From Salinisphaera hydrothermalis C41B8 (GTDB taxonomy: Bacteria > Pseudomonadota > Gammaproteobacteria > Nevskiales > Salinisphaeraceae): a DNA stretch of 64,000 bases. Below are positions 57,987 to 64,000 of the stretch, piece after piece; position 1 is the first letter of the stretch, and every line of letters starts with the position of its first letter. The notes beneath the pieces were generated by a model. That model saw only the letters and a program-made list of their open reading frames with translations, searched no databases and was not told the origin of the DNA. The stretch covers positions 62,001-126,000 of the forward strand of contig NZ_APNK01000008.1 in NCBI RefSeq assembly GCF_000732535.1, in the 5' to 3' direction. Position numbers and translations under genes: made by a program.

Positions 57987-59159
57987 ATGAAATCATTCGA
58001 ACAGCCGATCCGCATCGGCATGGTCGGCGGCGGCCCGGGGGCGGGCATTGCCACGGCCCACCGCGCCGGGCTGCGCATGGACGGTCGCTACGATCTGGTG
58101 GCGGGCGTCTTTTCGCGCGATTTGGACAAATCGCGCCAGGCAGCGCGTGAACTCGGCGTCGACGAATCGCGGGTCTATGCCAGCTATGAAGCAATGGCCG
58201 TCGCCGAAGCCGCCCGCGAGGATGGCATCGAAGCGGTGGCCGTCGTCACACCCAATGCCAGTCACCATCCCGTGTCGAAGGTGTTTCTCGAGCACGGCAT
58301 TCACGTCATTTGCGACAAGCCGCTGACCGACGACTTCGACAAGGCGCTGGAGCTTCACCGGCTGGCCGAGGATCGGGGGCTGATATTCACGCTCACCCAC
58401 AACTACGCCAGCCATGCCATGGTGCGCGAAGCCGCCCGGCGCGTACGCCGGGGCGATCTGGGCGCAATCCGGATGGTCCAGGGCGAGTTCGCCTCGGGCT
58501 GGGCTGCAGGCGATGTCGAGTCGGACACCGACAACAAACAGGCCGCTTGGCGCACCGATCCGGATCAGGCCGGCGAGGCCAGCGTGATCTACGATCTGGG
58601 CACGCATATCCATCATCTCGCCCGATATGTGTCGGGCCTCGAACTCGAATCGCTGGCCGCCGATCTGTCCACCGTGGTGCCGAATCGCCGGGTCTACGAC
58701 AATGCCAACGTCATGCTGCGTTTCGCGGGCGGCGCCCGAGGGGCGCTCTGGATCACCATGGCCGCAACCGGCGCGGAGCACGGGCTGCGGCTGCGTGTGG
58801 TCGGTTCCAAGGCCTCGCTCGAATGGTGCCACGAAGATCCGCACCATCTGCAGATCCGCTATCCCGACGGTCGACGCGAAGTGCTGGCCCAGGGTGGGGC
58901 GACGCTATCGGCGGATGCCGAAGAGCTGACACGCATCGGCCTCGGTCATCCGGAAGGCTTCCTCGAATCCTTCGCCAACATCTATTCCGAAGCGGCCGGG
59001 GCGATCGCGGCGACGCGCACGGGCAGCCGTCCGGCGCGCGACGAACTGGGCTATCCAAGCACGGCAGACGGCGTGCTGGGGCTGGAGTTCGTGGATGCCG
59101 TGCGTTTGTCTGCGGCCACGGATGGTCGCTGGACGGCCGTCGGCCAACTGGAACTGTAA
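57987..59159 (+). CDS. Gfo/Idh/MocA-family oxidoreductase (paralogue 5)
   Basis: A 390-residue member with [21 protein letters not shown] at the N-terminus, an altered motif ICDKPLTDD (Asp for Glu in EKP, about residue 111), and catalytic [14 protein letters not shown] (Asp-x3-His). The conservative Glu-to-Asp change may alter substrate positioning. It is in line with the iol operon genes. An insertion sequence begins 43 bases after its stop. Confidence 0.85.
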   Translation: MKSFEQPIRIGMVGGGPGAGIATAHRAGLRMDGRYDLVAGVFSRDLDKSRQAARELGVDESRVYASYEAMAVAEAAREDGIEAVAVVTPNASHHPVSKVFLEHGIHVICDKPLTDDFDKALELHRLAEDRGLIFTLTHNYASHAMVREAARRVRRGDLGAIRMVQGEFASGWAAGDVESDTDNKQAAWRTDPDQAGEASVIYDLGTHIHHLARYVSGLELESLAADLSTVVPNRRVYDNANVMLRFAGGARGALWITMAATGAEHGLRLRVVGSKASLEWCHEDPHHLQIRYPDGRREVLAQGGATLSADAEELTRIGLGHPEGFLESFANIYSEAAGAIAATRTGSRPARDELGYPSTADGVLGLEFVDAVRLSAATDGRWTAVGQLEL

Positions 59160-59202
59160 AAGGAATGGCACGCCGCTCCGCCTGTGCGGCAGGGTGGCCC
59201 TA

Positions 59203-60062
59203 GGGCGTGTTGAGGTTTCATCACATGGGCAGCCAGAGCAGCGCACATGCCATGGCGACGACTGCTTCGTAGTGCGCCTTTAATTTATCGAAGCGACAAG
59301 CGATCGCACGGTACTGTTTGAGCCGTGCAAACGCATTCTCGCCGAGATGTCGATAACGGTACAAACCGCTATCGAAGCCTGGATTGGCTCGCTTGGAATG
59401 ACGCCGGCGCGGGATGACCGGCCGACTGGATCGAGTCTGGATCGCTGCTCGGACCTGACGACTGTCATAGCCTTTATCAGCGATCATGATGTCAACGCGA
59501 GGTATCGCGTCGACCAGGCGCGGCCCGATCGAGCCATCGTTGATCTGACCGCCCGTGATCTCGAAGGTGATCGGAAAGCCGTAGGCATCCACGGCCAAGT
59601 GAATCTTGGTCGTGCGCCCGGCGCGACTGGGGCCGATCGCCTGCGGCTGACCGCCGCTAGCTCCGGCACTGTGCTGGTGGGCTTTGGCATAGCTGCCATC
59701 CATAAACGCCCATTCGAGATCGGGATCGACGATGCACGCATGGAAAATACGCCACCACTTGCCACTGGCTGCCCAGGCTCGAAAACGCTGATAAATCGTA
59801 GTCCACGGCCCGAAGGCCTGCGGCAGATCGCGCCATGGGCATCCGACCCGCATACGGTAGAGCATGCCCTCGACTGTTTGCCGCAATCGTGGCTTGTCGT
59901 AAATCGACTCAGCCAGCAGTATCTGTCTGAGCTTCGCCCAGAGCTTTTCTGAGAGCATCTGGCGGGCCATGGTGAACTCGTTTTGAAGCGGGGGTGGAAT
60001 ACCGCAACAATGCGAGTTCGCCATTTCATTTCAATCGCTTATGGCGAAACCTCAACACGCCC
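59203..60062 (-). mobile_element. IS5-family (IS427-group-like) insertion sequence
   Basis: An 860-bp element with terminal inverted repeats GGGCGTGTTGAGGTTTC, flanked by TA direct repeats at 59201-59202 and 60063-60064, as expected for this group. It encodes one transposase on the minus strand, apparently intact. It splits the run of Gfo/Idh/MocA genes and ends 22 bases before the start of the next gene. Confidence 0.92.
59221..59970 (-). CDS. IS5-family DDE transposase
   Basis: About 249 residues from MARQMLSEKLWAKL (an upstream in-frame ATG at 60024 would add 18). The DUF4096 N-terminal helix-turn region is seen in GMLYRMRVGCPWRDLP. DDE residues lie in AFMDGSYAKAH, IMIADKGYDS and YRHLGENAFARLKQ. 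Unlike many IS427-group members, which split the gene into two overlapping frames, this one is a single open frame. It looks functional. Confidence 0.9.
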   Translation of the reverse strand: MARQMLSEKLWAKLRQILLAESIYDKPRLRQTVEGMLYRMRVGCPWRDLPQAFGPWTTIYQRFRAWAASGKWWRIFHACIVDPDLEWAFMDGSYAKAHQHSAGASGGQPQAIGPSRAGRTTKIHLAVDAYGFPITFEITGGQINDGSIGPRLVDAIPRVDIMIADKGYDSRQVRAAIQTRSSRPVIPRRRHSKRANPGFDSGLYRYRHLGENAFARLKQYRAIACRFDKLKAHYEAVVAMACALLWLPM

Positions 60063-60084
60063 TAGCAAAAAAGGAGTAGACGCG

Positions 60085-61212
60085 ATGCGGTGTGAACTGC
60101 ATTTCGGCGTTATTGGCGCCGGTTTCATGGGCAAGGCGCATGCGTTGGCCATCCACTCAGTGGGCCCGGTGTTCGGGCTTGATACACGCCCGGTGGCCGA
60201 CATGATCGCAACCAGCTCGGATGCCTCGGCCGAGCGCGCCGCGAAACGCCTGGGCTTCGCCCGCCATACCGGCGACTGGCGCCAGCTGGTGAGTGATCCG
60301 GCCATCGATGTGGTCACCGTGTGCGCGCCGTTACCGCATCGCGAGATGGTTCTGGAAGCGATCGCCCACGGCAAGCATGTACTCTGTGAAAAGCCGCTGG
60401 CGACAAACACCGCGGAAGCCGTCGAAATGCAGGCCGCGGCCGAGCAGGCCGGCGTGGTGTGCATGGTCGGGCTCAATTACCCCAAGACCCCGGCCTCGCA
60501 GTTCGCCCGCCAGTTGATTGCCGAAGGCGCGCTCGGTGAGATCGTGTCGTTTCGCTGTGTGCACGTCGAGGATTTTCTGGCCGATCCGGATCTGCCGATC
60601 GATTGGCGCATGCGGCGCGCCGAAGCCGGCGCGGCGGGCGCGCTGGGCGATCTCGGTTCGCATTGCATCGGCATGTCGCAATGGCTGCTCGGGCCGATTC
60701 GCGAGGTCATGGCCGAGACGCGCATCGTGCATGCGCATCGGCCGGATCCGGATTCCGGCCGGCGCGTCGCGGTGGAAAATGACGATCAGGCCGAGCTGCT
60801 GGTGCGGTTCGAGAACGGTGTGTCCGGCTCGCTTTATGTCTCCCGCGTCGGTACGGGACACAAGATGGGGCTGTCCTACGAGGTGATCGGTACCGAAGGC
60901 ACGATCGTGTTCGATCAGGAACGCCTGAGCGAGATCCAGTTCTACTCGCGGCGCGACGACGCACGAACCCAGGGTTTTCGGCGTGTCCCGATGGGGCCGG
61001 CCCATCCCGACTACGGGGATTTCTGCCCCGCGCCCGGTCACGGGACCGGCTACAACGACACGGTCACGGTGGAAATACGCGACCTGATTGCTGCGATTAC
61101 CGGCGAACGGACGGCGCTCTGGCCGTGTTTTGCCGATGCGGTGCAGGTGCATCGCGTGATCGACGCGGCGCTGGCTTCCGTCGAGGCAGGACGCTGGGCC
61201 GGGGTGGGGTGA
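60085..61212 (+). CDS. Gfo/Idh/MocA-family oxidoreductase (paralogue 6)
   Basis: A 375-residue member with LHFGVIGAGFMGKAHALAIH, EKP motif LCEKPLATNT and catalytic LGDLGSHCIGMSQW (Asp-x3-His). It is most like paralogue 4 in architecture, including the GTEGTIVFDQERLSE segment. The start at 60085 has an AAAAGGAG site right after the IS end. The IS therefore removed most native upstream sequence, and expression now depends on read-through from IS or upstream promoters. Confidence 0.87.
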   Translation: MRCELHFGVIGAGFMGKAHALAIHSVGPVFGLDTRPVADMIATSSDASAERAAKRLGFARHTGDWRQLVSDPAIDVVTVCAPLPHREMVLEAIAHGKHVLCEKPLATNTAEAVEMQAAAEQAGVVCMVGLNYPKTPASQFARQLIAEGALGEIVSFRCVHVEDFLADPDLPIDWRMRRAEAGAAGALGDLGSHCIGMSQWLLGPIREVMAETRIVHAHRPDPDSGRRVAVENDDQAELLVRFENGVSGSLYVSRVGTGHKMGLSYEVIGTEGTIVFDQERLSEIQFYSRRDDARTQGFRRVPMGPAHPDYGDFCPAPGHGTGYNDTVTVEIRDLIAAITGERTALWPCFADAVQVHRVIDAALASVEAGRWAGVG

Positions 61213-61415
61213 TTGTTTCCAACGCGGTCGGCGTGGTTCGTGACCGGTCGCTTGGCGCTTTCAGGGCCGGACGGTCACGCTCTGCTGCTTTGAAGCATCA
61301 ATGCCTGCCCGGTTCGGTGCGGTTGCGAAGCTCGCGATGTCGATATTCGTTCGCGTCAGACTGGTCGTGTGGGTCGCTTGGCTTTACAACACAGCGGACT
61401 GAGAGAGGCTGCGCG

Positions 61416-61445
61416 GTCGGCTTACGGCCTTCGGCCTAAGCCGAC
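61416..61445. repeat. REP-like hairpin 1
   Basis: GTCGGCTTA and TAAGCCGAC pair over 9 bp around a GGCC-ttc-GGCC core. It is followed by CTACG and belongs with the hairpin at 61489. Confidence 0.7.
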
Positions 61446-61488
61446 CTACGGGGGCGTTCGATCTCCGGGGCGTCGTCGGTTCGTGTAG

Positions 61489-61516
61489 GTCGGATTAGCC
61501 AACGGCGTAATCCGAC
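61489..61516. repeat. REP-like hairpin 2
   Basis: GTCGGATTA-N10-TAATCCGAC, preceded by TAG. The GTAGGTCGGATTAGC...GTAATCCGAC pattern is a common intergenic repeat in proteobacteria. Confidence 0.75.
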
Positions 61517-61586
61517 GGATCGAAGCCCCTGCCTGATTAACGACTTGCACCGGCCCGCACGCGGGCAGTGGCCGGTACGACACCGA

Positions 61587-62597
61587 CTAGCCGATGGCCG
61601 TGCGAACGCGCTCGGCGAAATCGATCTCCTTGTTTTCGCGGGCGCTTTCGTAAATCGCGGCCAGTAACAGATTCAGGGCGTACGCGTCGTCGATGCCGAC
61701 CGGCGGCCGGCCGCCGTCGACCAATGCGTCGATGAACAAGCGGTCTTCCTTGGCGTAGCCACCTTTCTCGGCAAACGCGATATGGGTGTAATCCTCGGTG
61801 TGGACGGTCTGGTCGAGATCCAGCGCATAGCGGACCCGTTCCAGTTCCTCGGTCATGGCGGTGGCATAGCGGCCATAGATCTCGATCCGTTCGAACGGGA
61901 AGCTCCAGCCGGAATGTGCGGATGAGCTGAGTGTGGCGACGGTGCCGGATTCGAAGGTGAACAGCATCGAGAAGTCGTCGAACTCGGCGTTCGAGATCGC
62001 ACTGCGCGCCGCGCAACGCAATGTCGCGATGGGGCCGAACAGATACTGCAGCAGATCAATCTGGTGGATCGTGGTCTCGTAGAGAAAACCGCCGGTCTTG
62101 GTTGGATCGGCCGTCCACGCCGGGCGCAGCAGTTCGCCCCGGTTGAGTTTGAGCTGGGCGCTGTAGGGCGCCAGGTCGCCTGCGTCGATCAGTGACTTGA
62201 GCTTGGCGTGCGTCCAGGCATAGCGACGGTTCATGCCGAGGTTGTAGACCCCGCTGGAGGCTTGTGCGGCCTCGCGGATGTGATCGCCGCCGTCCAGATC
62301 CGTGGCCATGGGTTTCTCGCAAAAGACGTTGCGTCCCTCGTTGAGGCAGGCAACCACCGGATCGACGTGGGTGGTGTTCGGGGTCGTGATATAGACCGTG
62401 TCCACATCCAGGCGAAACAAGTCATCGAGCGTCGTGCCGGTTCGGGCATTGCCGATACTCGCCGCCAGGCGGGCGGCGTTGGCTTCCACCATGTCGGCGA
62501 CGCCGACCAGCTCGACCCGATCGTCCTGGCCGAGGATGTCCGTATGCACCGAAGCGATATAGCCGGCGCCGAAGATTCCAATTCGTTGTTTATCCAT
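61587..62597 (-). CDS. Inositol 2-dehydrogenase-like Gfo/Idh/MocA oxidoreductase (paralogue 7)
   Basis: A 336-residue enzyme with QRIGIFGAGYIASVH at the N-terminus, EKP motif FCEKPMATD and the catalytic FLYETTIHQIDLLQY, where Glu replaces the usual Asp four residues before His. The IHQID pattern is close to inositol dehydrogenases. The ATG at 62597 was chosen because an in-frame ATG further upstream adds a Pro/Arg-rich leader. It is divergent from the transporter and has an operator-like site 76 bases upstream. Confidence 0.85.
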   Translation of the reverse strand: MDKQRIGIFGAGYIASVHTDILGQDDRVELVGVADMVEANAARLAASIGNARTGTTLDDLFRLDVDTVYITTPNTTHVDPVVACLNEGRNVFCEKPMATDLDGGDHIREAAQASSGVYNLGMNRRYAWTHAKLKSLIDAGDLAPYSAQLKLNRGELLRPAWTADPTKTGGFLYETTIHQIDLLQYLFGPIATLRCAARSAISNAEFDDFSMLFTFESGTVATLSSSAHSGWSFPFERIEIYGRYATAMTEELERVRYALDLDQTVHTEDYTHIAFAEKGGYAKEDRLFIDALVDGGRPPVGIDDAYALNLLLAAIYESARENKEIDFAERVRTAIG

Positions 62598-62996
62598 ATC
62601 CGTTGACCCTGGGTGCGGAGTGCGCGGGCGCGTGGGCGCCTGTCGTTCAATGTCGGACCATGGAAGCAATGGTGGAAAATAAATTCTATAATACTAAATG
62701 ATGAAATATATAGTTTGACGGTGGCTGTGCAAGCCACGTAGTTTCCGGCTCACATGGAACAGCGCCTGACATTGCGACTGCCCTGTCGACCGTCAGCCGT
62801 TCAGGAAGACGGACTACCGCGCGTATCGCGAAGCGATTCGTGAGCATGCGGCTGCGCTTCGACCCGGATGCGGGTAGGGCGCAATGAGACATCACCGGTT
62901 TAGCCGTCCAGTGCGACGCAAGCACCATAGGGCGTGGCGGCAAGCGGCTTGATCGCGGATCGAGCGGCATCCCCCGCCGCTGAGGAGGAGATTCAA
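62598..62996. other. Divergent promoter region between paralogue 7 and the transporter
   Basis: 399 bases without a gene. It contains the operator-like palindrome and an AT-rich stretch (62673-62715) near the leftward gene. The remaining ~280 bases before the transporter show no clear signal apart from its ribosome binding site. Confidence 0.5.
62673..62688. promoter_or_regulatory. IolR-like operator upstream of paralogue 7 and the transporter
   Basis: TGGAA-AATAAA-TTCTA, fitting the same palindrome as at 45629 and 45875. It sits in an AT-rich stretch between two divergent genes and could control both. Confidence 0.6.
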
Positions 62997-64000
62997 GTGA
63001 GTAGTGAAGCATCAGTCTACGGAGCCACGGCAGCGAGTCCGATTGGCTCCCATACCCGAAAGTTGGGCACGATCGCGTTCATCGCGACTTTTGGCGGGCT
63101 GCTTTTCGGCTACGACACCGGCGTTATCAACGGCGCGGTGAACCCGATGAAAATTGATCTCGGGCTCACGCCCATGACCCAGGGCTTTGCGGTCAGCATC
63201 CTGATCTTCGGGGCTGCGCTGGGTGCCGCGGTCTGCGGACGGATTTCCGACGTATCCGGTCGTCGATACACCATTCTCATGCTGTCGGGCATTTTCATCG
63301 TCGGCACGCTCGGCGAGGCGATTTCGCCCAACTGGCAAGTGCTCTCGGCGTTCCGTTTCATCCTCGGGCTGGCGGTCGGCGGCGCGTCCACGACGGTGCC
63401 GGTCTACTTGGCCGAGGTGGCGCCGACCGAGAGACGTGGCAGCCTGGTTACCCGCAACGAGATCATGATTGTCTCGGGGCAGTTCGCTGCCTTCATCATC
63501 AACGCCGTGATCATGAATATCTGGGGCGACTATCCCGGTATCTGGCGCTACATGCTCGTGATCGGCGTACTGCCCGCGTTTGCTCTGCTCATCGGTATGT
63601 TGCGGGTACCCGAAAGCCCGCGCTGGTTGACCGAACAGAACCGTCGGGATGATGCGCTGGATGTGCTCAAGCAGATCCGTTCGCCCGAGCGAGCTCGCGC
63701 CGAGATCGCGGACGTCGATGCCCTGGTGGAAGAGAAACAGGAAAGCCGCTGCGGGCAATGGTCGGATCTCACCGTGCCCTGGGTCCGGCGGTTGATCATC
63801 ATCGGGGCGGTGCTGGGCATCTTCCAGCAGTTCACCGGCATCAACGCGATCATGTATTACGGCACGCAGCTGCTGGAGAACTCAGGCTTCTCGAACAACG
63901 GCGCGGTGATCGCCAATACGCTCAACGGGCTGTTCAGCGTGCTGGGCATCACCGTCGGCATTCTGCTGATCAACAAGATCGATCGGCGCAAGATGCTGAT
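62997..64000 (+). CDS. MFS sugar porter, probable myo-inositol transporter (3' truncated by window edge)
   Basis: The frame is open from GTG at 62997 to the window end (over 330 residues). The start is supported by GAGGAGGAG just upstream. It is a major-facilitator sugar porter. The first helix GLLFGYDTGVING is diagnostic. The loop motif RISDVSGRR follows helix 2, the PESPRWL motif lies before the central loop (about residue 205), and FQQFTGINAIMYYG lies in helix 7. Such H+ symporters include the IolT inositol transporters, and its position in the island makes inositol the likely substrate. The C-terminal helices lie beyond the window. Confidence 0.9.
   Translation, partial: MSSEASVYGATAASPIGSHTRKLGTIAFIATFGGLLFGYDTGVINGAVNPMKIDLGLTPMTQGFAVSILIFGAALGAAVCGRISDVSGRRYTILMLSGIFIVGTLGEAISPNWQVLSAFRFILGLAVGGASTTVPVYLAEVAPTERRGSLVTRNEIMIVSGQFAAFIINAVIMNIWGDYPGIWRYMLVIGVLPAFALLIGMLRVPESPRWLTEQNRRDDALDVLKQIRSPERARAEIADVDALVEEKQESRCGQWSDLTVPWVRRLIIIGAVLGIFQQFTGINAIMYYGTQLLENSGFSNNGAVIANTLNGLFSVLGITVGILLINKIDRRKML

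Larger units (their letters stand above)
61213..61586. other. Intergenic stretch between paralogues 6 and 7
   Basis: 374 bases without a credible gene. The last third contains two REP-like hairpins; the first two thirds show nothing I can identify. Confidence 0.55.

Noticed and set aside
59347-59952. Plus-strand frame (201 codons) within the insertion sequence
   Set aside because: It is antisense to the DDE transposase, which explains the DNA.

Overview
This 64 kb window is GC-rich chromosomal DNA from a Gram-negative proteobacterium, most likely a gammaproteobacterium. The evidence is the glyA-nrdR-ribD-ribE-ribH-nusB-thiL order, the Pseudomonas-like aspartyl-tRNA synthetase, TonB/ExbB/ExbD with TonB-dependent receptors, and SpoIIAA-like and ElaA-like proteins. 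A Salinisphaera-like lineage would fit, but that is inference from gene content and style only. The window opens inside a UDP-glucose dehydrogenase gene and ends inside a sugar/inositol transporter gene.

Layout. (1) 1-12.9 kb is housekeeping: ugd (partial), a FmdB zinc-ribbon protein, aspS, glyA, nrdR, riboflavin genes, nusB, thiL, a periplasmic ankyrin protein, cysS and folD. It is interrupted at 8.9-9.6 kb by a degenerate tandem repeat. (2) 13.1-13.8 kb holds the strangest locus: a tRNA-Pro(UGG) gene preceded by three ~187-bp tandem units. Each unit starts with the first ~39 nt of the same tRNA and then continues into a hairpin-rich body. (3) 14.4-20.3 kb carries tonB-exbB-exbD, an IS-derived MITE and a large TonB-dependent receptor. 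(4) 20.4-28.7 kb is mixed metabolism: PHP phosphoesterase, cardiolipin synthase, aldo/keto reductase, a PHA-synthase-like protein lacking its nucleophile, a KSTD-like flavoprotein, a HAD phosphatase and a thioesterase. (5) 29.2-37.0 kb is a compact hydroxamate siderophore operon (receptor plus desABCD-type genes) ending in a strong terminator. (6) 37.1-41.5 kb has a SpoIIAA-like protein, ElaA-like GNAT, M23 peptidase, an unknown protein and an ABC-2 exporter.

(7) 41.8-64 kb is a large myo-inositol catabolic island: iolB, iolC (fused kinase/aldolase type), iolD, two iolE paralogues, iolA, a further TIM-barrel isomerase, seven Gfo/Idh/MocA dehydrogenases and an MFS transporter. Together these can import inositols, oxidise them to inososes, dehydrate, hydrolyse and isomerise the ring product, then phosphorylate, cleave and oxidise it to acetyl-CoA. 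Four promoters in this island carry a shared T(A/G)GAA-N6-TTC(C/T)A operator-like palindrome. In two of them it lies exactly 42 bp downstream of an identical 14-bp element, suggesting a regulon. An IS5-family element (59.2-60.1 kb) sits inside the island. Its ends match the MITE at 16.7 kb.

Non-coding repeats are unusually abundant. They include an ATCTGCG-type inverted-repeat element in four copies, a ~1.4-kb block of hairpin-bearing repeats (43.2-44.6 kb), REP-like hairpins (61.4 kb) and the tRNA-derived array.
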